DNA of 64,000 nucleotides, from positions 42,895,682 to 42,959,681 of the forward strand of contig NC_088300.1 in assembly GCF_032854445.1 (NCBI RefSeq). The letters are read 5' to 3'. Each line of letters starts with the position of its first letter. The stretch's first letter is position 1. Source of the DNA: Liolophura sinensis (Eukaryota > Mollusca > Polyplacophora > Chitonida > Chitonidae). Both the position numbers and the translations under genes were made by a program. Shown in pieces: positions 13,702 through 27,836 of the stretch. The notes beneath the pieces were generated by a model. That model saw only the letters and a list, made by a program, of their open reading frames with translations, was not told the DNA's origin and did not search any database.

Positions 13702-14299
13702 TATAACAGCAGCCTTTAAAAATCAATGCCATTTAACAAGCTGATCATCCTGAAGTGATGAATTTAATTTTCAGTTCATTATAAAATGTCTACTAATTCC
13801 TCACTTCCCAAATAACCAACTAATTGCCGAGTTCTTCCTGAATACTAATGCCTATGTCTTATATTCCATACCATATAGATACTCATATACTGTTCATAAG
13901 TTTTTGTCCCTTGGTATTTAGAGTCACTTCCTAGATCTTGACAATCATGCCTGACATATGCTTATATGTTTACATTCAGTACTCCTGCGTATAAACCTCA
14001 CTATGTTCACAGGTCATCCAAAGTTCATATACTTGTTTGTTGTTTAACGCAATGTTCAAGAATAGTTCACTTGAGGAATGGTGAAAGTGCTCTTTGGCAA
14101 GTTACCGATACTTCTGATGTACTACAGATTTGCACACATGCCATACAAGAGAGAGCACAAACAAGTGCCCAGTTGTGGTCAGCAAAGTTCCTGAATAAGG
14201 ACACACCAGGAATCTACAAACCTCTGTTTAATGCCACCCACCTTGTGTGCCTCATGGTTTGGAGTTGCACAACTCAACACTGGACCAGGTCGTCCCACC
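13702..14299. other. Non-coding with possible SINE-B tail
   Basis: Near 14038-14075, TGTTTAACGCAATGTTCAAGAATAGTTCACTT resembles the SINE-B tail in two places. An open frame of 117 codons (13966-14319) crosses it and has no recognisable domain, so I treat it as chance. Confidence 0.35.
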
Positions 14300-14470
14300 A
14301 TGCTTATGCCATACTATAGAAGATTCCCCTTATACGACTATGGCTAGCACTATGGTGCAAGGAAATCAGGCAGAGTTCAGGGGAAACACATGATCATTCA
14401 CTTCCCTTGAGCAATCAGATAGGAAGCCAACATGAGCTGGACTTGAACTCACAGTGATGAGTTCAGGTCA
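14300..14470 (-). mobile_element. Diverged SINE-B copy
   Basis: Blocks typical of SINE-B appear in the right order: CCTTATACGACTATGGC, CACTATGGTGCAAGGAAA, then GAAGCCAACATGAGCTGGAC and TTGAACTCACAG. The head is eroded. Confidence 0.65.
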
Positions 14471-16029
14471 CCTTTCCATGTATATAGAGTGCTCTGACAG
14501 CAAGATGTCTTGCATCCAATTGTTACCTTGTTTTAGGCCAATCACATACATTTAGTGCTAACTGCAGTATCTGCAAAATCGGCCAATTTGATCGGCTTAT
14601 ACTGCAACACTAGAAAGAGTGTTAGCCACAGCTAACTCCTTTGATTACCAATGGCAACATCCATTAACCATACCTCACAGTACTTTTTATTTATTACGCT
14701 GACCTCAAAGAGAGTCTTTGCACCAAGATTGAATCCTTAACAGATAGAGACTATTTACGAAAAATCGTATATTGTACATTGCAGCTTTCTATATACGCAG
14801 TGACAGAATACATGAAAAAAACCACGACTGTTTTCTTATGATCACCAAAATGCATGCCATCAATGCAAAAGAAAATGCAATCAAACACACTGCCAGATTT
14901 ACATGTTACATGTATACAAGTCAAAGGTGCAGCCATTCAGTTACTGTACTGAGTCACTACAATGCTAAGGATGGAAAGCTCTGAAGGACCTAGTTCCCAG
15001 CAGTGTACACTCTCATGTGCCTGTATATAAAATGTTCTTCCTGACACACCTTTACCATCCATTTACTAATTAAATCATTGCCCACATACATGCTTAATAG
15101 TGGAAAAGACAACCCACCCATTTGATTTGCTTAAATCCCTAACCTATAATATACCACTGCCAATGAAACCTGAAGGGCATGCAATTCTAAAAAAATTACT
15201 AAAAACAATCCAAGGTCTATCACTAATTTTATGAGGGTCCTTCATTTGTTCTGAAAGTAAGTAGCTAACTGATTTCCCTCAAAAAATAAATAATTATTAC
15301 TAATAATACACACAGTATTACTTTGTGCCATGCAGAAAAAGCACTATATGAACTGTACTGTACCATTCAGTAGTTCTTTAGATACATGTACATTTAAAAT
15401 CATAAACTGTGCCATGTGAAGTACAAAAATACACTCTGCTATATACACATAGGCAAAATCAATTTAAAACTTCAATCAAGAAAAAGTTCCACATTAAAAA
15501 TGACCATTAAGTATCTTTTTGAGCCTAATTCTTTCAAATTTCAATTATTTTTTGTGAAGTCAAAAATCCTGACATCCCTATTTAGTAACAATTACACTTC
15601 AGTAAGATGCCAAAATAAGTTAACGGTGTACATCTCTATACATGCAGTGTTGGTGTAAATATTGGCCCTAGATGCATGAAAACAAATACTAGTTTTCAGA
15701 GAAACACAACAGGGGAAATAACTCTGATTCCGAATATGTGCAAAACAATCTACACTCTACAGTGGTCTCCCCTTTCCCCACCTTGACCATTCCAGTTTTG
15801 TGTATGGGAGAATCACCACGATGCCTTATGCTAAAGAAAGCTAGATTCAAGCTGAAGACCTGAACACCAAGAGGAGGCAGCTATCTGTAAACCAGACATG
15901 TTAACGTATCTGTACACAAATGTAAAATATATTTGTACTGAAGGTATTAAACAGCTAGTATACATGTACGAAATACAATCAACTTTTCTGATCACAAGGC
16001 TTCTGACAATGGACAACAACATGTACATG
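14471..16029. other. Non-coding, nothing recognised
   Basis: AT-rich sequence with short open frames only. I see no SINE blocks or tandem arrays. Confidence 0.4.
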
Positions 16030-16290
16030 TGGATTCATTTGATTGGTGTCTTACGCTGTGCTCAAGAATATTTCACTTACATGACGGCGACCAGCATTAT
16101 GGTGGGAGGAAACCAGGCAGAGCCCGGGGGAAACCCATGACCATCCGCAGGTTGCTGCAGACCTTCCCATGTACGACCGCAGAGGAAGCCAGCATGAGCT
16201 GGACCTGAACTCGCAGCAACCGCATTGGTGAGAGGCTTCTGGGTCATTACGCTGCACTAGCGCGCTAACCGACTGAGCCACAGAGGCCCC
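16030..16290 (-). mobile_element. SINE-B, near full length
   Basis: Minus-strand element with the head (reverse complement GGGGCCTCTGTGGCTCAGTC) at the right and the tail (TTTGATTGGTGTCTTACGC) at the left. The A box TGGCTCAGTCGG and the B-box region GAGTTCAGGTC are readable on the minus strand. No convincing target duplication was found. Confidence 0.9.
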
Positions 16291-17729
16291 CATCATCTAC
16301 ATGTATACTTATATATATCTATGCATAGACCAGGCCATCTGAAGGGCGATAACCAGGAGTGTGGCGTACATGCAGTATTTTGGTCAAGCACAAGTATGTG
16401 AGTGTCATCACACTATGAAACTCGCAGTTGTTACTGAACCGTTACGTTTTGATGAGAATTTCATGGAAATGAATGACAGACATGTTGATACATGTAAGTG
16501 ATGAAAAATGTGATTAGGCATTTGGCTTTGCATTTCCAAGCATTTCAGTACCTCGATTTGAAATGTGGGAGTATCCATTGGTACATATATGCGAACGATC
16601 ATTCGATTAAATGATTGGTTGGTGTTCGACAGCAAAATTAAAACATATGTTTTACCTGGGACTAATATATATTATTCCCAGGTTTTACTCATTCAATGAT
16701 GGTCAGCTGGCAAACAACCTAAAATTCGCTCAAAATATGAATTTTTAGAAACGAAACAGGTCATAACATATTACTTTAGAGGACGCAACTTGCATATTTC
16801 CAGTATGATATTGTCCTACCTTCCAAACAAATGCCAAACCACCATTCTAAGATGAACAGAATTCCATTTCAGGAGAAATGTGTGACTTAGTCATAACTGA
16901 AAATTCAGGTCATTTCCTCTGACAAACTTTCCCATGTGTGAGAATTAAATGTTGTTCGAAGCCATGTAGATGTATTCTCCAACAAAACTTCCCAGCAGGA
17001 CCGTCTAAATGGCTGTAAGAGCGTGACTCCCCACTAATTACCACCACAGTCTAGTGCGGTATATCCAAGCAACTGAACAACAAGTATCTTAACCATGTAG
17101 CCACCACCCTCCAATCTGCTTTCATCATAATGCACATGTAATGTATACAACTAATGTATGTATGGATTACCTGATATTGGTACCCATTAACAATGCATTT
17201 CCCTTTTCCTTGGCAGATTGTGACACTGGGGCCATCTGCTGTTGAAACAGTACCTTATTAAGACAGCCGTGTGTAGACAACCTGGATGAAAAATCACAGC
17301 GGTGTTAGCCAATATAGCTGACAGAAACTCATCAATAGTGCATGTACTGCATTCATCATCACGCATATCAAACTTATCATAAGAACAGCCATATCTACTA
17401 ATATTCAATATAGAGATTCTCATATTAACCTAGCTGAGTTCTTATCCCAGCCGAACTCCTTAGCCTCTCACTACCACCCACCACCCTGCCTTGCGGAAAA
17501 TGCCAACGCTGACTGTCTTTTCTGTCGATGAATACTGGTAACAAAAGTCTATTTGAATATATTAATAAATCCATGTTTCACACATGAACATTTTCAGAAA
17601 ATGTCTTCATTTGCAAACAAAAACGGTGTAGAACACCAAAGGCCTGCTGTTAGTACAGGTAACTTATCAAGGGCAAAACTGTACTATGCATTTCCAAACC
17701 ACTTCCAGCAGAGCGTAAAAATATTTATT
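16291..17729. other. Non-coding, nothing recognised
   Basis: No repeat family is identified. Minus-strand open frames at 16408-16635 and 17187-17423 have no domain signature. Confidence 0.4.
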
Positions 17730-17965
17730 CATTTTATCTGATTAATGTTTTACGCTGTAATCAATGAATACGTCACTTAAACAACGGCAGCCAACATTAT
17801 GATTGGTGTTTTATGCTGTACTCAAGAATATTTCACTTATATGACGTCCACAAGCATTAATGTGGGAGAAATTTGCTGACAGACCTTGCCACGTACGGAT
17901 TTAGAGGAAGCCAGCATGAGTCAGGCTTGAACTCATAGCGACTGTACTGTTGAGAGGCTAGATAC
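17730..17965 (-). mobile_element. Truncated SINE-B with a doubled tail
   Basis: Two successive tail modules occur: TGATTAATGTTTTACGCTG at about 17740 and TGATTGGTGTTTTATGCTG at about 17800. A body lacking the GGCAGAGCC block follows, and an eroded region where the head should be. Either one copy inserted into another or the tail was duplicated. Confidence 0.65.
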
Positions 17966-20110
17966 ACCATATTTAATAGGTCCAGGCAACAAATTTAAAA
18001 CCATACAAATACAATATACTGGTATTACAGAAGAGTACATGTTACAGATATGTTATTTTACCAGATCAGATACTGACAGTTTTAATTACTTCACCATTTT
18101 GTCTGAGGTAGGGGCACGGTAAATATGGGCTAATTTAACAAGACGAAAATACGCACATTTGTTTGGTGGTTACCTTGGGGCCTTAACATCCCTTTCAACA
18201 CCACTGTGTTAACACCACAGTGATGCCTTCTTGTACAGCAAATTACAAAGCCAGTTCCATGGCTGCCTTGTATTTTAATGATTCATGGAATGTACTAATT
18301 AGCTGTCTTGTACATAATTTTAAAATCTGAGCCATGCCACAGTCATTGGTGATGGGCTAGGGTGGAACATTGGAGGGGGCTGTATGTGTATATAGGTCTC
18401 GCATCAAATCAGGCATTGTATGGGTGGTCAGTCCGATTCACACCTAACATTTCCAACTAACAGTACTCCGTATTAACCATGTATGCTGTATTTCACCGAT
18501 AGTTTAGCCAGTTTTTTTTTGCCAAAGTGTATCCCATGATTCCTTGTGTCTGCTTGTGATTCTTAGTAAATGGACACAGCGTGGTGGCAGTGGTATAGGG
18601 GAAGTGTTTTCACAGGATTGTACATACCTGTAACAAAACCAATAAACACGCATACGCTTCAGTGAGCAAAAAAAAATGCTAGCACTAGTACCATCTCTGC
18701 ATATCTTTTATCAGAATGCACCAAATTGGTCTGCGAAAGTTTTGTCCCAAAACAGGGGGATTGATGTTAGACCGTGGGGCGATAACAAATAGGCCTACAC
18801 AAGTGTGCAGGTCTTTCAAAATATCATCGGACAACGAATATGTTTCTAGCCTAAAGTAAATACATACCCATATACGTTTACTATATATAAACACTTCACG
18901 GCTCCGACTTAGCGTGCTTCGGTTCAGTTTTACAGGTTTGCCCTCGCTGGAGTAAGAAAATACATTTTCAAGCAATTAGCTTTTATCAGAACTCATAATC
19001 GTACCTTACTTGTATAGGCCTTGATGATCCAACAAAAGCATTCATTATGTGGAAATTTTGGGGGAGGAAGTGCCAAACTATAACCTATTGAATATTCAGA
19101 TACCAATGACTGAGTTGTATTGATACCATAGCTAAACCCAATCTTTCGCACATTTCTGGGTATAGTCTTTAAAGTTTCAACATAGTTTTGGAGACCTGTC
19201 AATCACAGCAGAGACCTGATCTGACCACCTCACGTTTTGGCAACTGTTTTTAATTCTACTGACAGTAAATGGGTTAGGTGTGCTGATTAAACCACTGAAA
19301 TACATGACTATATGGCTTTACTGAAATAGTTTAGAAGCAAAGTCCAAAGCGGTCTCACGAAAATTACTGTGCATGCATTTCACTGGGCACATGGCTGTAT
19401 GTTAGTCTAGATTCGGTGGGAAAATTCGCAAATGTGACTACTCCAAGGGGCGTGTCAAAGAAAATAAATGCATGTAATTGATCAGTGCTGAAATTGGTAA
19501 GCTGTCAGTTACCTGTAGACATTACGGGCACGTGAGTCTGAGTTCTCAGTCCAGTACATGTCATAACAATGTGAGAATGAGGTTAAAGCACATGGTGTAT
19601 CTAGTTTGGGAAATTTGCCGGATAAAACCTGAAATGTGTTTTCTGTGTTGAACTGAAGGTACCCAATTTGATACTTAGGCAGAATTTAGTTCAGAGATCT
19701 TCTGAAATGGATTGTAACGAGATAACAAATGTGTGAGATGTGGCAAACTGCACTGCTATTTTACGACAGCTTGACGACTGACATTTACCAATCAAAACCT
19801 ATCTGGCTGAAACACCTTTGTATGCCAATTTGATAAATTTATTTACGAGACTGTGAACGGACAACACCGTCCCCCAGATAATGTTTTCATCGGGCGACCT
19901 ACAGGTAACCTGAACAATTAAGCATTCACCCGTTTAATTGAGGCTAGCAAGTGTAGCCCACAAATTCAGTGGGTCAACCTCATCCTGCATCACAATCTCA
20001 GGAAAATACATACATCGCCAAATTTGCTAATAATCACAAATATTACACACATTGACAGTCATAACAGTCCTCCACAGATTCTGGCCAGTCATCATATTGT
20101 TGAAATTAAA
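17966..20110. other. Non-coding, nothing recognised
   Basis: Two kilobases without SINE blocks, arrays or coding similarity. The longest open frame is 96 codons (minus, 18685-18975) and has no family signature. Confidence 0.4.
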
Positions 20111-20119
20111 CATTCTTCA

Positions 20120-20315
20120 TTCATTTATTTATCTGATTGGTGTATACGATGTACGACAGCGGCCAGCAATACGGCGGAAGGAAATCAGGCAGAGCCCGGG
20201 GAAAACCCACTACCATCCGCTGGTTGCCTGCAGGCCCTCCCACATTTGTCCAGAGAGGAAGCCAGCATTGCACCATGTAGGCATGCTAATCAACTCGGCC
20301 ACTAAGGCCCCAAAC
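20120..20315 (-). mobile_element. SINE-B, shortened copy with target duplication
   Basis: The ATTTATTTATCTGATTGGTG tail is at the left, the GGCCAGCAATACGGCGGAAGG body is central, and the head complement (GGCCACTAAGGCCCC) is at the right. Direct repeats CATTCTTCA at 20111-20119 and 20316-20324 flank it. Confidence 0.85.
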
Positions 20316-20324
20316 CATTCTTCA

Positions 20325-21146
20325 CATCAATATTATGTCAGTATGCTTTTTCTATGGAAGAAGGGAAGTAGAAAAGCTGGGATTTAATTGCCTTGAAACC
20401 TTGGATAGCACGCGTATCTACTAATACATATATGACCTTGCTAATATTAAGTCATTATGCGGAAATCCTTCTGACATAGGCTAACGTAAATCACATGTCT
20501 ATAATACTGTACCTCTTAATATATAAATGCGTATGTGCACACAAATTTTCTAGGTTTCCACCGAGTTCACTGGTGGTCACATTAATTCTGACAGGGTCAT
20601 AAAATCGAACAGTGTGACTGACTTTGCCCAGGTACTTGTAATAATTCAATCTTTTTTGTGTAGAAAGCAGAATTTTTTTTTATAACACTGCCATATGGAT
20701 ATTTCCTAAATACATGCCACACAGCATATGACATCTAATAGGGATATTTATCATAATTTACATATTATATTTTGTACTTTATGAAACAGTAAGTGCTTGC
20801 CTATATTCAAAAAAAGCAAAATTTATGTACTGTTGGCTTTTCTCCGTCAGACGGACAACAAGACTAGGAAAATCTCTTTTCTGTTTCAGAGGTAGAGTTC
20901 TGTTTATCATACAAAGATGCTTTGAGGTTTGTTGGGAACGTAGGATGATCTCAAGTTATTTTCATCTGAAGATGGAATTTGGACTTAATTGAAACGAGAC
21001 CTTGTCGATGCAACACCTACTAATGGACAGATTTTCCTGAAACTTTTCACATCAGGAAAAATGTTACATTTGAAAAAAAGCTTCAAATACTTATCAACAT
21101 TTATTGACCTCTAAAACTGTATATTTTGAGCGAAATCTTTAAGTAT
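20325..21146. other. Non-coding, nothing recognised
   Basis: AT-rich spacer between two SINEs. No coding or repeat signal is seen. Confidence 0.4.
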
Positions 21147-21161
21147 TTTACTGTACAATGA

Positions 21162-21507
21162 ATGAGCTTGGGGTTTAATCGTGCTCAACAATTTTTCAGT
21201 CATATGACAACGAAGGAATACTTAGGGTGAATGTGATATGCCTCCTTGTTGCAGGACAGATTTCCACCGCTCTTTTATCTAGTGCTGCTACACTGAGACG
21301 ACTTACCAAAGGTAAGTAAGCAGCCCCACCCGAGCCATTATACTGATACGGGTTAACCAATCATTGTACTATCCCCTTCATGCTGAACGCCAAGCGAGGA
21401 AATTACAACTTCCTCTTTTAAAGTCTTAGGTGTGACTCGACCCAGGACTGATCCTGGATCTACTGCTCCCGAAGCGGGTGCTCTACCAACTGCGCTATCC
21501 GGGACGG
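21162..21507 (-). mobile_element. SINE-A, complete, with 15-bp target duplication
   Basis: This is the best-preserved SINE-A. On the minus strand the A box TAGCGCAGTTGG is at 21486-21497 and the B box GGGTCGAGTC at 21434-21443. Both are internal RNA polymerase III promoter elements of tRNA-like (Lys/Arg type) origin. The tail GCTTGGGGTTTAATCG is at the left. TTTACTGTACAATGA is duplicated exactly at 21147-21161 and 21508-21522. Confidence 0.95.
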
Positions 21508-21522
21508 TTTACTGTACAATGA

Positions 21523-24500
21523 GGCTTCATATACAGGACCCAGTAGATGTTTGAAAGTGTATTAGCTAATACTAGTATTAAGTCTATTAATTATATTATA
21601 TGCTTATAATTTTAGTGAAATTTAGTAGCCATTGTTGTTATTCACAGCTAAATGCTTGGTTCATATTCAATATTTAATGTTATGCAATCATTTTGGGGAA
21701 AAGTACAAAATTTAACTTGGTTCCACACTATATCTAGTATTAAGTCCTAAGACATTTTGAACAACCGGGCCCAGGCCCTTATAAGCCATGATTAATGATG
21801 TTAAACGTACCTGAAAATGGTATACATAGACACAGCTTAGGATATCACACAGCCAATTCAAATTCTTACAGTGTGCAATTGAAGTATGATCAGGTAGTCA
21901 TATGTGACACACTAGTTTATTGTAGATTTGTCATTTACCAAGGTTATAGTTTTAAATAATGTATGGTCAAGCAGAACAGTACGGAAAAGTTAATCTGAAC
22001 ACACAAACTGTATTGAAATGTTATAGGCTCATTTTATGACATGCCGTGCAATAGAGTTGCTACCCTGCAGTGTGGGTATTCAAGTACTTACAGCTTCTAA
22101 GATGTTGTCTGGTGAAGGACTTAAGGTCATGATAGTTCCTGTCACCATAATAGAGCTACTGTATCATAGCTATAGTCACTCGACAATTAAAGGTTTTGAC
22201 ATGTTTGACCACTGTGAATGACTGACAACAAATGGTATATAAAACGTAGAGTTTACAGAACAATGATAGCACACTATGTTGACATTACCCGTGGACATCA
22301 AGAGAGAATGGATGTTACAACTAAGTGTATCAGAGATGACAGGAATGGTCACAAAAGTATTTCAGCCATATTGTGGGGATAAAAGCGTGAAATGACAGCA
22401 ACGAATGAGTGATAAATGACCCCATCTTGGTTATACATGTATGTACAGACACCAAAAAGGCTAAGTGAAAAAAGGCTAGAAAAAAGGCTAGAAAGACGTA
22501 CAGACACCAAAAAGGCTAAGTGATGGTAGAAAGATGTTATAAATGAGAAATAAATACATACAGTACATATCAAAAAAGCTAAGACATGTCTGAAAGGCAT
22601 TATATACAATGAGAATGACATACATATATGACAAAGCTAACCATGCAGCCTACTTACCATGGTTTATACTTACATGTAATATTTGTGTGTATATAGGTAT
22701 ACTTGCACTGCATGTGTAGGTAGGTATACTAATTGTACATTAAGTATTTAGTACATAATCAAGTAGGACAGCCTTAGGATGAGTACAAGTTCGTGCAACA
22801 AAAGTACAGATGCATAGATAGTATAGTGACTGAAATGCTGTTCAAATGTCACGCCACATGATAGTGCCCTTGCACTGACCAGCCTAGTAGCTAAATAGGT
22901 CAGACACGTGGCCTGAAGTTGTTTACATTCTTCCTTAGGCTTGAATGGACCAAAGTAGAAATGAGGCCTCATGTAAAGTCCATTATCCCATACTTAAAGC
23001 GTATTAAAGGTTTATGACATGTTTTATGGTGCTACTGTATCAAAATACAATGGCTTCCAAACTATGCAAGGTTTCATAAATTATCCATACCCTAACAATC
23101 ATACATGGGAACTAACTCAGCAAATGTATGTGCCTATGTTATTATCAGGTGAGAAAGTCATGTGTGGTATTAAACTGGCTGTAAGGGATCTCATATCTGA
23201 GCAGGTACAGGTAAGTGAGAGCAGTTCAGTGGAGAGTGCCTGTTTGTTACCTTGTAAGGTGGATAGATTTAGAACCTGACTTAGTGGCAGTTCACAACAA
23301 AGTTCAGAGATTAAACCCAAAGTAACCCATGCAAAGAAGCTACTTGTACTTCAGTTCTGAGAGAAACAAAAATGAATTTGTTTAAATTTTATGAAACATA
23401 TGAGTAGAACACCACTGATACCACTATAAAACAAACAAAAAAATTTCAGATTGTGTACGCCATAGTCAAACAATGGGCACAACTGATGTATCCTCTAAAA
23501 CAAAATCTTTAGTACTTTCTATACACTGCCTGGTGGGATCTGAACACTGAAATAAACAGAAGCCTTTCCTTCAAGAGGGTAACTGTCAATCTGAACAATT
23601 TGTTCATGCCTGATACGCTGTATAATAATACTGGAATACTGAGGCAGTAGTATTTTATACATCTGTATTTTGATCAACAGCTGTCAGAAGATGGCTTAAT
23701 TTTCCCCTTCCTCCTGCTCCTTACTATGTCAAGTGTTAACATGTGGAGGATTTCATCCCTCAGTATGACCATTAGATACGCCTAATAACACCATAAAAAC
23801 ACCTCAAGCAAATCTAAATATTTTCCCTGATGTACCAACTTCAAAGTCTGTTCATTAGGAGGAGCTGCACTGACAAAGTCTCATTTCATTCATTTCAAAT
23901 TCCATCTTCAAATGAAAATTAGTTGAAAAATAATTCATGGAATGAAATAAAAAAAAAAAACTCATGCCCATCTTTATGCTGTTGCTATTACACACTTGCT
24001 AAATTTCGTGACAATCTGTTGAACACAGTAGAAGTTGCATAGACAAGATAAAACAGACAGAAAGACAGATGGAGCATCGGATGAACTGATAGACAGACAG
24101 ACCTGATCACTGTATCTCCCCACACGATATGGTTACCAACAATACACAAGCTATCATACATTTGGTTGCAATCCTCGAAATCTGAAGCTGGACTAGTTTC
24201 CTGTACATGCATGTTAGTGGTTAAATACGGTTTCAAATATTATGACCAAAAAGCAGAAAATGAAGATTTTTGATTTTCCAGGCCAATGAGAGCCAACTCA
24301 TGAAAAACTAACTCATGAAAGACTAATCCTGACGTGACACAGAATGAGGCAAACATCAGGTTTGGGAAGGCAATTTTGCTGAAATAAAAGCATTTGTGGC
24401 AACACATCAGTTTTGGGTGACATGACCTTTTCTTACATGTATGTGACACGACATCACATCACCACAAATCGGGAAATGACAGAAAATTTGTTTCCGTATT

Positions 24501-25316
24501 ATCATCCAAGACATAAAACAGCCTTTGATACCTTGTAAATTTGCTATAATTTTAAGACAGCCATCAATATCAGCTCGATCCTTTTCATTTAATCTTTCTT
24601 TTAAATCACAAGGGTTTGGAACCTGAGTAGTTCTCCACAGTCTTTATTACACAAATGGTTGGCGTTTTCTGAGAGTACAAAACCGTACATGTTTTTATGG
24701 ACAACATACATGTACAATTGCTTAGTTCTTGCTATGGGCAATCTTTAACATGTTCAACACCTAAATTAATAGGAGCTTATATAAAGCTATGTAGTCTATT
24801 GCTAATTCCTGTCTTTGTCGAATGCAGATCTGTGGGCATCGAGACCAATAATGTATTGGTTGGGACTTGAGTCACTATTGCATGAGACAAGGTACCCTAT
24901 TGTATCAGTCGGGTCATGTCAGTATAGTCAGTGCCATATATAGAGGGACTTCAGTTCTGGAAAATGTCTGGGCTTCCAATTTATTGGCTGCCCAAATTAA
25001 ACAAGCTGTATTAAAACTAACAACTAAAAAACATTATGGTTTACCAATGAAAAGTCAAGTTTTCCAACAAATTTCTTTCATTAACAGACTTAAATGCTCA
25101 TAGAAAGCATCATTTTGAGCTGCATTTTTGAAATTTCTGCACAGTCACAACGTCACCATTAAAGTACAGGATCAGAACTTTTAATGTTTTCATACACATG
25201 GCCCTCATGGTTTTAAATGTTAGTCTTTAACATCGTATGACTTTATCATGTACTGTACTACAATGGCTGAGATAACAGAAGATTCTGTGTTCATTTTCAA
25301 ATTGTAAATTTGATGG
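21523..25316. other. Non-coding; one short local duplication
   Basis: The phrase GTACAGACACCAAAAAGGCT occurs at about 22443 and again at about 22499, a small local duplication. An A-run lies at about 23949-23960, and CAGACAGAAAGACAG simple sequence at about 24053-24067. No gene is recognised. Confidence 0.4.
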
Positions 25317-25480
25317 GCTTATTTTATTTATTTGATTGGTGTGTTATGCCGTCCTCGAGAATATTTCACTTATACGATGACAGCCAGCATTATGTTGGGA
25401 GGAAACCGGGCAGAACCCGGGGGAAACCCTCAACCATCCGCACTTTGCTGGCAGACTTTCCCACCTACGGCCACTTGTTG
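25317..25480 (-). mobile_element. SINE-B fragment lacking the head
   Basis: Tail (TTTATTTGATTGGTGTGTTATGC) and body (CCAGCATTATGTTGGGAGG, AACCCGGGGGAAACC) match SINE-B up to CCCACCTACGGCC. The sequence then diverges, so the tRNA-like head is lost or replaced. Confidence 0.8.
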
Positions 25481-25689
25481 TGCACCTCACAATGCCCCTG
25501 TACATACCCAAACACTGAGGTTGTGGATGTCTCAGCTAGAAGCAGCTGGATTTCTCTGCCAACGTGAGCTGAATTTGAATCTGGATCTTCATTTGTCAAG
25601 GGCTAGAGGACCTTCAGAGAGGAACCAATAGTCTGCATTGCCAACAGTGTGGCTGCCAGTAAAGAATGTAAACCATCATATACAAATAT

Positions 25690-25935
25690 TTATTTGGTAT
25701 ATTTATTTGACTGGGGCTTTACGCCGTACTCAAGATATTTCGATTACAACGGCGGCCAGCATTATGGTGGGAGGAAACCCGGCAGAGCCCAGAAGAAACC
25801 CACGACCATCCGCAGGTTGATGTCAAACCTTCCCAAGTACGGCCAGAGATGAAGTCAGCATGAGCTGGACTTGAACTCACAGTGACCACATTTATGAGAT
25901 GTTGTTGGGTTATTGCTCCGTGCTGGCGTGCTACC
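25690..25935 (-). mobile_element. SINE-B, near full length
   Basis: The tail TATTTATTTGACTGGGGC leads into ACGCCGTACTCAAGATATTTCG, then GGCGGCCAGCATTATGGTGG and the right-hand TTGAACTCACAGTGACCAC. The final head block (GGCCTCNGTGGCTCAG on the minus strand) is eroded after CGTGCTGGCGTGC. It lies about 200 bp from the preceding copy, in the same orientation. Confidence 0.85.
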
Positions 25936-27068
25936 CCCATACACATAAATAAGGTGGCACTACAACAGCCCTTAGTAGGAATCGCTACAACTTATGATAC
26001 TCCAAAAATCTCAGTTAAAATCACACTACATGTACATGTAATTCCTCCACAAATTATTCACTGAAGTAGATTAACCTGGCTTTATCCTCCCAACCCATTT
26101 GCACCTGCACACAGGTATGCAGTATTAATTTGGCATAATTTAGTGTAAATAATTATCCCCAATTATTAATCACCTATCAATGATAGCTGATCTCAGTACA
26201 ACTTTGTATCAATTCTACTTAACTTTTTGGTCCTAATGCATGACAAATGTACTAGATGAGACATAACAAGTCTTTAGATCAGAACAGGTAATAGATTTCC
26301 TTGTGAAGAGATGAAATGTATAGTATGCATGATGAAAATCAATCCCTAATCTTATCTAGTGGTCAATTTCACAGTTAGCCAAAAATAGAATTGCTAGGAC
26401 ATCCAGTATCATGTCGTAACAAATCTGTCATGGTTTTAACTCAGAGGATTACCAACTACAAAGCATTATAATGGATAATCCACAATGATTTCAGGGAATC
26501 TGCCCTAATCTCGCGTAACATGTTACTTTTTCTATGCTTTACACATATACAGCTTCCAAAACACACGTTTTACTACTTACATTATCAGGAAGCTATAAGC
26601 TTAAAGTCACTCCGCAACACTTGCTAGGCAAAACTCTCTTCTCAAATAATGCCACTTTACACAGGCTGCTTCAGCAGTTTATAACGTGTACATTGAACTT
26701 GCAAAGAAACTACTCAGTGTAAAGTTTGAAGAATGTGACATTTGGTCCTTTAATACAAATTACTGATGATATACATTTTTTACGATAATATTTTCAATAG
26801 CTGACAAGGCAGACACACCGACAGCCAGACGGACTACAAACGCAGCATAAAAACAAAACACCACTCTCCGCAATAACAGACCTAGGATTAAGTGCATATT
26901 TGTTTGATACAAGCGTCTGTGTTTCTGCTGATAAAAAACAGCCATGCTGCATCTCACAGCATGATAAATACATGTATGTTTACTGAATAAAAATTACAAC
27001 CTACATTGTGCACATAACTGCACACCTTAACATAAATGCATGAATTTCATATATCTATCATGTAACAC
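25936..27068. other. Non-coding, nothing recognised
   Basis: Ends in a run of about 22 T residues (27069-27090) just before the satellite array. TACATGTACATGTA occurs at about 26028. Confidence 0.4.
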
Positions 27069-27836
27069 CTTTTTTTTTTTTTTTTTTTTTCTGACACAGT
27101 TACTGGGGCAACAGCACCATGTCCCCCTCACTTCACCTGTCACAATGTTAGGCCACAGTGACAATATGCAATATGCTTCCCCTTCATCACCTCACATGTC
27201 ACAATTAACGTTAGGCCACAGTGACACACAGTGTGGGCAGCTGACACACTGTTAGGCCACAATGACATACTGTGTGACGACCCATCACAATGTTAAACCA
27301 CAGTGATACATTGTGGGCACGCGTCACAACGTTGAACCACAGTGACACAGTGTGGGCAAAGCACCGCTCCTTCAATTCACCTCACTTGTCACATTGTTAG
27401 ACCACGGTGACACACAGTGTATTCACCAATCACAATGTTAGACCCCAGTGACACACTGTGTGGTCACCATGCCTCACCACCATCACCTCACCTTTCACAA
27501 TGTTCGGCCACAGTGACACACAGTTAGGGGACCCATCACAATGTTAGACCACAGTTACACAGTGTGGGCACTCATCACAATGTTAGACCACAGTGACACA
27601 GTGTGATCATCATGCCTCTCCTCCAATTCACTTCACCTGTCACAGTGTTAGACAACAGTGACACACAGTGTGATCACCCAACCTAATGTTAGGCCACCGT
27701 GACACACAATGCAGGCACCCATCACAATGTTAGACCACATGACACAGTGTGTGAGCAGCCGTCACAATGTTAAACCACAGTGACACACAGTGTGGGCACT
27801 CATTACAATGTTAGACCACAGTGACACATAGTAATG

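Noticed and set aside
13966-14319. 117-codon plus-strand open frame
   Set aside because: It crosses a SINE-B-like tail and has no recognisable domain.
16051-16296. Minus-strand frame with VAQSVSALVQRNDPEASHQC
   Set aside because: This is the translated SINE-B head. The same peptide appears at the 49.0-49.2 kb copy.
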